Assembly: GCF_002813245.1 (NCBI RefSeq)
Contig: NZ_PHUF01000006.1
Location: 1-64,000 of the forward strand
Length of the DNA: 64,000 bases
Direction: 5' to 3'
From: Novosphingobium kunmingense
Lineage (GTDB): Bacteria > Pseudomonadota > Alphaproteobacteria > Sphingomonadales > Sphingomonadaceae
The notes under the pieces are model-generated. The model was not told the origin of the DNA. It saw nothing but the letters and a program-made list of their open reading frames with translations, and made no database searches. Positions 32,680 to 40,654 of the stretch are shown in pieces. The position numbers and the translations under genes are program-made. The stretch's first letter is position 1. Every line of letters begins with the position of its first letter.

Positions 32680-33468
32680 ATGACAGACGCGAACGGCAGA
32701 TTTGCAGGCAAGATCGCAGTTGTCACAGGAGCAGCCCAGGGGATCGGCTTTGCTACCGCCCAGCGTCTAGGGCGAGAAGGGGCCACAGTCGTGGTTGCCG
32801 ATCGTGCAGAACAGGCGACACTGGATGCGGTTGCGCGACTTATGGCCGAATCTGTCGACGCGCACCCCGCCATCCACGACCTTGAGCAACAGGCTGGAGC
32901 CGCTGCCCTGTATAACGCTGTAAGCGATAAATTCGGGCGGATCGACGTGGCCGTCCATAATGTAGGTGGTACGATATGGGCCAAGCCCTATTGGGAATAC
33001 ACCACCGAAGAAATCGTCGCCGAGATTAATCGATCGCTGTGGCCGACGCTGTGGTGCTGCCATGCAGTGCTGCCCCACATGCGCGCGGCAGGTCGCGGCG
33101 CGATTGTCAACATCGGCTCGGTGGCAACGCGCGGGGTCAATCGCGTGCCCTACGCGGCTGCGAAAGGCGGCGTGGCGGCGCTGACCGCTGCGTTGTCTCT
33201 GGAATTGGAGGATTGTGGCATCAGGGTGAATTGCGTGGCTCCCGGCGGGGTCAACGTGACCCGTGTCACCCCGCGCAACACCGCTCCGCATTCCGACACG
33301 GACCGCAAGGGCTTTGGCGAAGTGATGGAACAGACCCTGCGCGATACGCCTCTGGGCCGTTTCGGTGAGCCTGAGGAACTCGCCGCCGCGATCTGTTTCC
33401 TTGCCGCTGACGAGGCATCGTACATTACCGGCCAGACGATCTTTGTCGCCGGTGGCGGTATCGGCTGA
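32680..33468 (+). CDS. benD: cis-Diol dehydrogenase of the BenD/XylL type (SDR)
   Basis: 262 residues from the ATG at 32680. Short-chain dehydrogenase with the cofactor loop TGAAQGIG, NVGGTIW, and catalytic Ser-Tyr-Lys (NIGSVATRGVNRVPYAAAKGG). Stretches such as GGTIWAKPYWEYTTEEI, RSLWPTLWCCHAVLP and APGGVNVTRVTPRNTAP match the 1,6-dihydroxycyclohexadiene-carboxylate dehydrogenase family, which rearomatises and decarboxylates benzoate cis-diols to catechols. It is divergent from nahE and convergent with the reductase gene. It would act after one of the Rieske dioxygenases. Confidence 0.85.
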   Translation: MTDANGRFAGKIAVVTGAAQGIGFATAQRLGREGATVVVADRAEQATLDAVARLMAESVDAHPAIHDLEQQAGAAALYNAVSDKFGRIDVAVHNVGGTIWAKPYWEYTTEEIVAEINRSLWPTLWCCHAVLPHMRAAGRGAIVNIGSVATRGVNRVPYAAAKGGVAALTAALSLELEDCGIRVNCVAPGGVNVTRVTPRNTAPHSDTDRKGFGEVMEQTLRDTPLGRFGEPEELAAAICFLAADEASYITGQTIFVAGGGIG

Positions 33469-33487
33469 TCCCGTCTGGCCGGCGGGC

Positions 33488-34714
33488 CTAACCTGCCTGC
33501 TTGAGGATATCGCGCAGCGACACGTCGGCATCGGCCAACTGCGCGGCCTGGGCCTTGGCCCGGCGCTCGACCAGCCGCTTGCCGATGCCCATGTCCGGTG
33601 CGCGGTTGACTGTCAGCACACCCTCGATCGTCTCGCCCGACTGGAAGAAGGCGGCAAACTGATTGCTGGCCAGGTCGCCGCGCAGGGTTACCTCGGCCTG
33701 CACCGGGATATGGCCGCAGAACTGGATGTTGAGATCGAACTGGTCGCTCCAATACCACACCGGCTTGCAGTAATCGACTTCTTGCCCAAGCATGGCGAGC
33801 GCTGCGGCCTGGGCCTGGTCGGCCGCGTTCTGGTAGGTTTCCTGACGGATATGGCCGCCAAAGAAGCTGTCCTGTTCGGCCACGTCGCCGGCCGCAAAGA
33901 CATTGGCGTTGCCGGTGCGGCACTGGCGATCGACGATGATGCCGTTGTTGGTGACAATGCCTGCGTCACGGGCCAGGCTGATTTCCGGCACGATCCCGAC
34001 GCCCACCACCACGGCATCGCAATCGATCAGCGAGCCGTCATCGAGTTCGACCTGCGTCACCCGCCCGCCAGTCACCTTCATCGCGTTCACGCCGCGCCCG
34101 AAGCGGGTATCGACCCCGCGCCGGCGATGCTCCTCGCCCAGCCATTGCCCGAATTGCGGGCCAAGCGCGCGGATCATCGGCGCCGCAAGCGGCTCGATCG
34201 CCGTCACCCGGCAGCCCAGCTTGACAGCGCTCGCCGCCACTTCCGCCCCGATCACGCCCATGCCGACGATCAGGATCCGCGCCCCGTCTTTGAGGTCCGC
34301 CGCCATCCGGGTGGCATCGTCGCGGGTGCGCAGATAGTGCACGTTGGCGGCATCGGCGCCTTCCATGTTGAGCTTGCGAGCAGAACCGCCGGTCGCCAGC
34401 AGGATACGGTCAGCCTGGATCAGTTCGCCCCCGGTCAGGCGGACACCGCTTGCTGCCAGATCGAGCGCTTCGGCGCGAACGCCCAGCCGCATGTCGATGC
34501 GGTTGTCAGCGTACCACGCTTCGTCATGAAGGAAGAAGTTGTCTGGAACGTTGGCCGGATCCCACAACACCTCCTTGGACAGAGGGGGGCGTTCGTAGGG
34601 GCGCCAAGGTTCCTCGCCTATCAAGGTAATGCGGCCATCGAAGCCGGCCTGGCGCAAGGCCTCGACCGCGCGGCCACCCGCAAGATTTGCTCCGATCACA
34701 GCAACCGATTTCAT
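33488..34714 (-). CDS. FAD-dependent ferredoxin reductase (BphA4/AndAa-type)
   Basis: A 408-residue pyridine nucleotide-disulphide oxidoreductase-fold reductase: the N-terminal FAD box VAVIGANLAGGRAVEALRQAG, ERPPLSKEVL, the NAD box ILIVGMGVIGAEVAASAVKLG, and the FAD-closing motif TGNANVFAAGDVA, then the reductase C-terminal domain. It passes electrons from NADH to a ferredoxin for Rieske oxygenases. The start ATG at 34714 follows GGGAGAAG. It is the only such reductase in the window, so it could serve all three oxygenases. Confidence 0.88.
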   Translation of the reverse strand: MKSVAVIGANLAGGRAVEALRQAGFDGRITLIGEEPWRPYERPPLSKEVLWDPANVPDNFFLHDEAWYADNRIDMRLGVRAEALDLAASGVRLTGGELIQADRILLATGGSARKLNMEGADAANVHYLRTRDDATRMAADLKDGARILIVGMGVIGAEVAASAVKLGCRVTAIEPLAAPMIRALGPQFGQWLGEEHRRRGVDTRFGRGVNAMKVTGGRVTQVELDDGSLIDCDAVVVGVGIVPEISLARDAGIVTNNGIIVDRQCRTGNANVFAAGDVAEQDSFFGGHIRQETYQNAADQAQAAALAMLGQEVDYCKPVWYWSDQFDLNIQFCGHIPVQAEVTLRGDLASNQFAAFFQSGETIEGVLTVNRAPDMGIGKRLVERRAKAQAAQLADADVSLRDILKQAG

Positions 34715-34787
34715 GTGCTTCTCCCAACTTTGCAGGCCTTCCGAGCGGGCCGGAGGCAAGGTTGCCACTCACTAATCAATCTTTGCA

Positions 34788-34803
34788 CAATATGCAATGC
34801 GTT
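34788..34803 (-). promoter_or_regulatory. Shared 16-bp motif upstream of the ferredoxin reductase
   Basis: On the minus strand this reads AACGCATTGCATATTG, one mismatch from the copy at 32570-32585, and it points at the reductase gene starting 73 bases downstream. It lies between the reductase and the end of the sigma-54 activator gene. Confidence 0.45.
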
Positions 34804-34807
34804 GTCA

Positions 34808-36466
34808 CTAGTGGTGTTGTGGTGCTTGCCCAGGCGGCTCCATCTTCTCCAGCCGAAGGGCCAGCTGGCGCCGGGTCATGCCCAATGTTCGCGCGGCGCG
34901 CGCGACGTTTCCGCCACATGCGCCCAGCGCCGCGCGAATAACAAGCCCCTCCATTTCCAGAAGCGTTCCGCCACCCGTAACGATCTGGTCCAGCACCTGG
35001 CGCACCAACCCTTCGGGGTCGTCGGCATTGTCAACGGCACCGATCCTGCCATCGCTGGTCACCCCCAACGCCGGATTCAGTTCGAGATTGTCGGTTTCGA
35101 GGAACAGGTGCCGGAGGTCGATTGCCCGCCCGTTGTCGGCCAGCAGCACCGCCCGCTCCACCATTCGTTCCAGTTCGCGAACGTTGCCGGGAAAATCGTA
35201 GACCAACAGGGCGTTGATCGCCCGCGCGGTGAACCCCGAAACCGTTCGGTTGTGGCGCTGCACGTAGCGTAGCCGGAAGTGTTCGAGCAGAACGGGGATA
35301 TCCTCGCGCCGCTGGCGCAAAGGCGGCACCCGAACCGGCAGGGTCGAGATCCGGTAGAACAGGTCGGCGCGAAAATTGCCCGCCCGCACCGCGCCGTTCA
35401 GCTCGACATTCGATGCCGCGATCAGCCGGACATCGACCCTGGTCGTCCGGGTGTCGCCGACCCGCTCGAACTCACCTTCCTGAATCGCGCGCAGGATCTT
35501 GGATTGCGCGAGGGGAGACAGAGTCGCGATCTCGTCAAGGAATAGCGTTCCGCCATTGGCCATCTCAAACCGGCCGGGCCGGGCCGCAACGGCGCCCGTA
35601 TAGGCTCCCTTCGCCACGCCGAACATTTCGGATTCGATCAGTCCCTCGGGGATCGCCGCGCAATTGAGGGCGACGAACGGCTTTGTGCTGCGGCCGCTCA
35701 GGCGATGGGCAAGCTTGGCGAGGACCTCCTTGCCGACGCCGGTCTCACCCATGAACAACAGGGTGGCATCACTTGCTGCCGTGCGTTCAATCATGGTCTT
35801 GGCGGCAAGGAACCCGGCGGAAACCCCGATCACCGCTTCGCCTGCGCCAGTTCCCTGTCCGGTCAGGACCAGCGGCGTTGCGGCCATTTCCAGATCGTCC
35901 AGTTGATCCCATTCGGACGACGGTTTAGCGTGGAGCACACAGGCCACATCGCCCCGACCGGCGCATTCCAGTTCGCGCATGATGATCGGCTGGCCCGCGA
36001 AAGTCGTGGCAAAGCCGCTGGCAAAGCCGGTTTGCATCCAGCACACCGGATCGGTGCTGCGTCCGATCGCGCTGAGATGGATCGCCGCTTCGATCGAATC
36101 GTGGACCTTGAAGCGACCTTCGAAATGCCCGCAGGTGGGATCGTTTTCCAGGCTTTCGATCTGGGTCCAGCCGAACCCGGTCAGGGCATGGGCCTGTGGC
36201 CCGACCGCGAAGGCTTCGAGGTAATCGCCATTCGGGCGCAATTGCTTGGCGCCGATCGCGCACCGCGCGCCTTCGGCAAAACCGATCCCCCAGAAGAACT
36301 TGCTGGCCGCTTCGTGCCCCATTTCGGAAACCAGTCGGCTGCGCCAGCTGGCCAGAGCTGAGTGGCTGAGCAGCACGCAGCGTTCACCATCGTGCCAGAT
36401 CCGGCCCATTTCCGGCGAGAACTGGAGCTTGCTGGCAAGGTCGGCAAAGCCGGGAAGCGTTTTCAT
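34808..36466 (-). CDS. Sigma-54-dependent activator of the XylR/DmpR/TbuT family
   Basis: 552 residues with the full family layout. An N-terminal effector domain (residues ~1-200) contains the XylR_N part (LQFSPEMGRIWHDGERCVLLS...GHEAASKFFWGIGFAEG) and V4R part (ECAGRGDVACVLHAKP). A short B linker follows, then the AAA+ domain with Walker A GETGVGKE (near 240), GAYTGA sigma-54 contact loop (near 287), GGTLFLDEI and FPGNVRELERMVERAVLL. A Fis-type HTH ends the protein (GNVARAARTLGMTRRQLALRLEK). It is divergent from the Rieske/xylMA operon, which has a matching sigma-54 promoter. Effectors of this family are aromatics bound by the N-terminal domain. Confidence 0.92.
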   Translation of the reverse strand: MKTLPGFADLASKLQFSPEMGRIWHDGERCVLLSHSALASWRSRLVSEMGHEAASKFFWGIGFAEGARCAIGAKQLRPNGDYLEAFAVGPQAHALTGFGWTQIESLENDPTCGHFEGRFKVHDSIEAAIHLSAIGRSTDPVCWMQTGFASGFATTFAGQPIIMRELECAGRGDVACVLHAKPSSEWDQLDDLEMAATPLVLTGQGTGAGEAVIGVSAGFLAAKTMIERTAASDATLLFMGETGVGKEVLAKLAHRLSGRSTKPFVALNCAAIPEGLIESEMFGVAKGAYTGAVAARPGRFEMANGGTLFLDEIATLSPLAQSKILRAIQEGEFERVGDTRTTRVDVRLIAASNVELNGAVRAGNFRADLFYRISTLPVRVPPLRQRREDIPVLLEHFRLRYVQRHNRTVSGFTARAINALLVYDFPGNVRELERMVERAVLLADNGRAIDLRHLFLETDNLELNPALGVTSDGRIGAVDNADDPEGLVRQVLDQIVTGGGTLLEMEGLVIRAALGACGGNVARAARTLGMTRRQLALRLEKMEPPGQAPQHH

Positions 36467-36526
36467 CCTGCCTTGTTATCAGATTCGTAACTTTTCGACT
36501 AGCGCCAAGCCTCGTCATTTACTTTT

Positions 36527-36563
36527 ACGTCGATCTGCGGGCTGGCTGACGTCGCATCGACGT
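36527..36563. promoter_or_regulatory. Inverted repeat, candidate upstream activating sequence
   Basis: ACGTCGAT (36527-36534) and ATCGACGT (36556-36563) are perfect 8-bp inverted arms separated by 21 bases. The repeat lies between the activator gene and the sigma-54 promoter, a suitable place for binding of the XylR-like protein. Confidence 0.4.
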
Positions 36564-36597
36564 GCCCGGACCAGAGCAAATCTGCCCGAAATAGGCG

Positions 36598-36616
36598 TTG
36601 GCACGGTTCGTGCTTT
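36598..36616 (+). promoter_or_regulatory. Sigma-54 (-24/-12) promoter of the Rieske/xylMA operon
   Basis: TTGGCACGGTTCGTGCTTT matches the TGGCACG-N4-TTGC consensus with the invariant GG (36600-36601) and GC (36612-36613) exactly ten bases apart. Only the first T of TTGC is replaced by G. It sits about 70 bases before the ATG at 36687 and is divergent from the XylR-type activator. Confidence 0.7.
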
Positions 36617-36686
36617 GACGCTGATGGACCGTTGACGGACCGAACAATGGAGGGCGCTCTCGAATGCGCCACCGGGAGAGGATGGG

Positions 36687-38039
36687 ATGAACGCCAATAT
36701 TGCCGATCTGGTCGATTCGCGCACCGGGCGCCAATCGCGCGCTATCTATTCAGACGAGGCGATCTACCGGCAGGAGTTGGAGCGGATCTTCGGGCGCTGC
36801 TGGCTGTTCCTGGTCCACACCAGCCAGATCCCCGGTCCCGGCGACTATTTCCGCACCTTTATGGGCGAGGACGATATCATCGTGATCCGCCAGAAGGACG
36901 GTTCGATCAAGGCCTTCCTCAACAGCTGCACCCACCGCGGCAATCGTATCTGCCGCGCCGATCGCGGCAATGCCCGCGCCTTCACCTGCAACTATCACGG
37001 TTGGTCGTTTTCCCCCGACGGCGCGCTGGCCGGGGTGCCGCTGGAAAACGAGGCCTATTTCGGCGAGCTCGACCGCAGCAAGTTCGGCCTGGTTCCGGTG
37101 ACCAAAGTCGCCGAATACAAGGGCCTCATCTTCGGCTGCTGGGATGCCAATTCGCCCAGCCTCGAAGACTATCTCGGCGATGCCAAGTTCTTTCTCGATG
37201 TCTGGCTGGATGCCATGCCCGGCGGATCGGCACTGCTGGGCGAAACCCAGAAGATGGTGCTGGGCACCAACTGGAAGCTGCCGGTCGAGAATGTCTGCGG
37301 CGATGGCTATCATCTGGGCTGGGCCCATGCCGGGGCGATGTCGGCGGTCCAGACCATGGACCTCACCGGGCTCAGCGTCGGCAATTCGGGCGTCGATCTC
37401 GATGGCGGGCTGTCGGTCGCGGGAATGAACGGGCACATGGTGCTGAGCGCGCTCGACGGCGTTTCCGGCTATGCCTTCTATCCCGATCCCAAACCGATCC
37501 TGGAATACCTTGAGGCCAACCGTCAGACGGTGATCGACCGGCTTGGCGAAGTGCGCGGCAAGCAGGTCTGGGGGGCGCAGGTCAACATCACCATTTTCCC
37601 CAACCTGCAGCTGCTGCCCGGGCTCAATTGGTTCCGAGTCTATCACCCCAAGGGCCATGGCCAAATCGAGCAGTGGACCTGGGCCATGGCCGAAAACGAC
37701 ATGCCCGAGGCGGTGAAGGCGCAGATCCTAGAAAACCAGTGCCTGACCTTCGGCCTGGCGGGGCTGTTCGACAACGACGACGGCGACAACCTGACCGCCT
37801 GCACCGAACAATCGCGCGGCTGGCGCACGGCGCAGATGGATGTCTATACCAACATGGCGCTGGGCCGCTCCGGCAAGCGCGAGGGCTTTCCCGGCGATAT
37901 CGCCGCCGGCCTGGTGAGCGAACACAACCAGCGCTATTTCTACCGCCGCTGGCAAGAACACATGATGGCGCAGAACTGGGCCGAGGTGCCCACCTACAAC
38001 ATCAACTCGCTGGCCGATCAGGAGGCCGAACATGCTTGA
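36687..38039 (+). CDS. Rieske dioxygenase alpha subunit 1 (toluene/biphenyl/PAH type)
   Basis: 450 residues. Rieske ligands are Cys81, His83, Cys101 and His104 (NSCTHRGNR...CNYHGW). The catalytic iron site is after TNWKLPVEN: Asp206, His209 and His214 in CGDGYHLGWAH. QIPGPGDYFRTFMGEDDIIVIRQKDGSIKAFLNSC is typical of the toluene/biphenyl/naphthalene group, as is the C-terminal HNQRYFYRRWQEHM. GAGAGGATGGG serves as ribosome site. It heads the operon behind a sigma-54 promoter; the next gene overlaps it by eight bases. The substrate cannot be told from sequence alone. Confidence 0.9.
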   Translation: MNANIADLVDSRTGRQSRAIYSDEAIYRQELERIFGRCWLFLVHTSQIPGPGDYFRTFMGEDDIIVIRQKDGSIKAFLNSCTHRGNRICRADRGNARAFTCNYHGWSFSPDGALAGVPLENEAYFGELDRSKFGLVPVTKVAEYKGLIFGCWDANSPSLEDYLGDAKFFLDVWLDAMPGGSALLGETQKMVLGTNWKLPVENVCGDGYHLGWAHAGAMSAVQTMDLTGLSVGNSGVDLDGGLSVAGMNGHMVLSALDGVSGYAFYPDPKPILEYLEANRQTVIDRLGEVRGKQVWGAQVNITIFPNLQLLPGLNWFRVYHPKGHGQIEQWTWAMAENDMPEAVKAQILENQCLTFGLAGLFDNDDGDNLTACTEQSRGWRTAQMDVYTNMALGRSGKREGFPGDIAAGLVSEHNQRYFYRRWQEHMMAQNWAEVPTYNINSLADQEAEHA

Positions 38040-38559
38040 CCGGCCCCTGTCCCCGCCCCCGGTCGAGGTGATCGTTGCGGTCACCCAGGCGCTCCACCGC
38101 GAGGCGCGGCTGCTCGACAATGAAGACTTCGAAGGCTGGCTGGCCATGCTCGGCGAGGATATCGGCTATCTCCTGGAACTGAAAAGTCGCCGGTTCCGCG
38201 CCGATCGCTCCAAGCCGTTGCCGCTGGGTCCGGGCGTGATCTTCAACGAGGATCTCGGGAGGCTAAGACTGCGGATCGATCGTTTGAAGTCCGGCTATGT
38301 CTGGGCCGAGGATCCGCCCAATTTCATCCGCCGCGCAGTCTCCAACGTCGAGGTGCTGGCCACGCGGGCGGAGAACGAGGTGCAGGTCCATTCGGTGCTC
38401 GTCATGCATCGCAACCGGATCGATGGCACCACCCGCCTGCTGACTGCCGGGCGCACCGACCTGTGGCGCAGCGAAGGCAGCGCCTGGCTGCTCGCCGCGC
38501 GCGAGATCGTGCTGGACCATGCGGTCCTGCCCGACAGCAATCTCAACGCCTTTTTCTGA
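38032..38559 (+). CDS. Rieske dioxygenase beta subunit 1
   Basis: 175 residues: ALHREARLLDNEDFEGWLAMLGEDIGYLLE, FNEDLGRLRLRIDRLKSGYVWAEDPPNFIRRAVSNVEV, and a C-terminal REIVLDHAVLPDSNLNAFF ending typical of biphenyl/naphthalene dioxygenase small subunits (usually ...NLxxFF/I). It overlaps the preceding alpha gene (translational coupling), so the two clearly form one enzyme. Confidence 0.9.
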   Translation: MLDRPLSPPPVEVIVAVTQALHREARLLDNEDFEGWLAMLGEDIGYLLELKSRRFRADRSKPLPLGPGVIFNEDLGRLRLRIDRLKSGYVWAEDPPNFIRRAVSNVEVLATRAENEVQVHSVLVMHRNRIDGTTRLLTAGRTDLWRSEGSAWLLAAREIVLDHAVLPDSNLNAFF

Positions 38560-38583
38560 ACAAACCGACGGGAGAGAACACTC

Positions 38584-39951
38584 ATGCGCTTCGAACGGAT
38601 CGGCCGCGAGCCGGATTATTCGCGTTACATGGACCTCAAGGAAGGCTGGCTCGACCGTCGGATCTTCTCCGATGCCGATATCTATGAGGAAGAACTCTAC
38701 CGGATCTTCGCGCGGTCTTGGCTGTTTGTCGCTCACGAAAGCCAGATCCCCAACAGCGGGGACTTCCTGACCACCCATATGGGCGAGGACGCGGTGATTG
38801 TTGCGCGCCAGCCCGACGGGTCGATCCGGGTCATGCTCAATTCCTGCCCGCATCGCGGCAACAAGGTTTGCTTCGCCGATGCCGGCAATACCCGCCGCTT
38901 CGTCTGCAACTACCACGGCTGGGGCTTCGACACGGCCGGCGAGCTGAAGGGCATGCACGAGGAATATTGCTACGACGCGGGCGATATCGATTACAAGAAC
39001 CACGGCCTGAAGAACGTTGCCAAGGTCGGCAGCTACAAGGGCCTGGTCTTTGCCACCTTCAACGGCGATGCGCCGAGCCTGGAAGCCTGGCTGGGCGATT
39101 TCCGCTGGTATCTCGACATGATCCTCGACAACGAGGAAGGCGGCACCGAATTCATCGGCGGCTGCATCAAGTCGGTGATGAGCGCAAACTGGAAGTTCGG
39201 CGTCGAAAACTTCATCGGCGATGCCTATCACGCCGGCTGGACGCACGATTCGGGCTGTCGCTCGATGAACGACGGCATGCCCTTCCCGCCGATCGACATG
39301 CAAAACTCATATCACGCCAGCGTGAACGGCCATGGCTGGGAATTCGGCACCGAAGGCGTGGGCGATCTTGTCCTGCTCGGTCGCCCCAAGGTCATGGAAT
39401 ACTACAACAAGATCCGCCCAAAGATGGCCGAACGCCTGGGCGAAATGCGTTCCAAGATCTTCGGCTCGGTTGCTTCCGCCTCGATCTTCCCCAACGTCTC
39501 CTTCCTGCCGGGCATTTCCACTTTCCGCCAGTGGCAGCCCAAGGGGCCGATGCAGTTCGAACTCAAGACCTGGGTGATCGTCAACAAGAACATGCCCGAC
39601 GATATCAAGGACGAAGTGACCAAGGGCGTGATGCAGACCTTCGGGCCCGGCGGCACTTTCGAGATGGACGACGGAGAAAACTGGGAAAACTGCACCACCG
39701 TCAACCGCGGCGTGGTTACGCGGCACGAACGCCTGCACTATCGCTGCGGCATCGGACGCCAGATCGAGCACGATACCCTGCCGGGCATCGTCTATCGCGG
39801 TCAGTACAACGATGCCAACCAGCGCGGCTTCTATCAGCGCTGGCTCGACATGATGACCCATGACGAATTCGGCAAGATGCCGGCCCGCCCCGAACCGCAA
39901 CTTGGCAACGTGGCCGAAACCCGCGACCTGCCCGGCCTGTTCGCGCTCTGA
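38584..39951 (+). CDS. Rieske dioxygenase alpha subunit 2 (toluene/biphenyl/PAH type)
   Basis: 455 residues. Rieske ligands are Cys88, His90, Cys108 and His111. The iron site follows ANWKFGVENF: Asp213, His216 and His221 in GDAYHAGWTH. It resembles alpha 1 but is clearly diverged (WLDRRIFSDADIYEEELYRIFARSWLFVAHESQIP; QRGFYQRWLDMM at the end), and fits the PAH/naphthalene dioxygenase large-subunit group of sphingomonads (BphA1-type). GGGAGAG precedes the ATG. Co-transcribed with pair 1, suggesting two oxygenases with different substrate range fed by shared electron carriers. Confidence 0.9.
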   Translation: MRFERIGREPDYSRYMDLKEGWLDRRIFSDADIYEEELYRIFARSWLFVAHESQIPNSGDFLTTHMGEDAVIVARQPDGSIRVMLNSCPHRGNKVCFADAGNTRRFVCNYHGWGFDTAGELKGMHEEYCYDAGDIDYKNHGLKNVAKVGSYKGLVFATFNGDAPSLEAWLGDFRWYLDMILDNEEGGTEFIGGCIKSVMSANWKFGVENFIGDAYHAGWTHDSGCRSMNDGMPFPPIDMQNSYHASVNGHGWEFGTEGVGDLVLLGRPKVMEYYNKIRPKMAERLGEMRSKIFGSVASASIFPNVSFLPGISTFRQWQPKGPMQFELKTWVIVNKNMPDDIKDEVTKGVMQTFGPGGTFEMDDGENWENCTTVNRGVVTRHERLHYRCGIGRQIEHDTLPGIVYRGQYNDANQRGFYQRWLDMMTHDEFGKMPARPEPQLGNVAETRDLPGLFAL

Positions 39952-39965
39952 AAGGGACCAAAACC

Positions 39966-40517
39966 ATGACCGACACTGCTACGCTTGAACGGCCCGCCGT
40001 GGCCGCAGCGGCCTCGCTCGAACTGACCCATGCGCTGACCCAGACGCTCTATCGCGAAGCGCGCATGCTTGACGACGAGAACTACAAGGCCTGGACCGAG
40101 ATGCTGGCCGAAGACCTGCATTACCACATGCCGGGGATCGAAACCCGCTATCGCCGCGACAAGACCGATCAGGTCACCGACCTGACCCGGATGGCCTATT
40201 ACAACGACAGCAAGCCGGAAATCCTCAAGCGCCTGTCGCGCCTGGATACCGGCACCGCCTGGTCGGAGGATCCGGCCACGCGCTACACTCACATCGTTAC
40301 CAACATCGAAGTGGAGCACACGGAGAAGACGGACGAGTTCCGGGTCTTTTCGAACTTCTATGCCTACCGCAACCGTAACGAACGCGACGAGGATTCGCTG
40401 ATCGGCAACCGCATCGACATCTGGCGCCAGACCGGCGAGGGTTTTCAGCTGGTCAAACGCCGGGCTATCCTCAAGCATAATGTAATGCTGAGCAAAAACC
40501 TCAATATCTACATTTAA
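39966..40517 (+). CDS. Rieske dioxygenase beta subunit 2
   Basis: 183 residues beginning 14 bases after alpha 2: ALTQTLYREARMLDDENYKAWTEMLAEDLHYHMPGIETRYRRD, MAYYNDSKPEILKRLSRLDTGTAWSEDPATRYTHIVTNIEVE, and the family ending RRAILKHNVMLSKNLNIYI. It is closest in character to naphthalene/biphenyl dioxygenase small subunits. Partner of the 38584 alpha subunit. Confidence 0.9.
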   Translation: MTDTATLERPAVAAAASLELTHALTQTLYREARMLDDENYKAWTEMLAEDLHYHMPGIETRYRRDKTDQVTDLTRMAYYNDSKPEILKRLSRLDTGTAWSEDPATRYTHIVTNIEVEHTEKTDEFRVFSNFYAYRNRNERDEDSLIGNRIDIWRQTGEGFQLVKRRAILKHNVMLSKNLNIYI

Positions 40518-40528
40518 TGCCCATCAAT

Positions 40529-40563
40529 CTCGCGCTCTCTCGTAATTGGCGAGGATACGCGAG
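40529..40563 (+). other. Stem-loop between the dioxygenase genes and the TonB receptor
   Basis: CTCGCG (40529-40534) pairs with CGCGAG (40558-40563); inside it a second pair CTCG/CGAG is possible. There is no T-run. It may slow transcription or set a processing point before the receptor gene, which begins about 90 bases later behind AAAGGGAGAA. Confidence 0.4.
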
Positions 40564-40654
40564 TTGTACCAAGATCTACACCGCAATTGAGCGGCAATAG
40601 ATAAAAAAGTGAATATTTCTTAGGATTACTACGTTAACAAAGGGAGAATTAAAC

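Noticed and set aside
33365..35272. A 635-residue plus-strand frame opposite the ferredoxin reductase and activator genes
   Set aside because: Antisense to two genes with clear cofactor and Walker motifs; no family features of its own.
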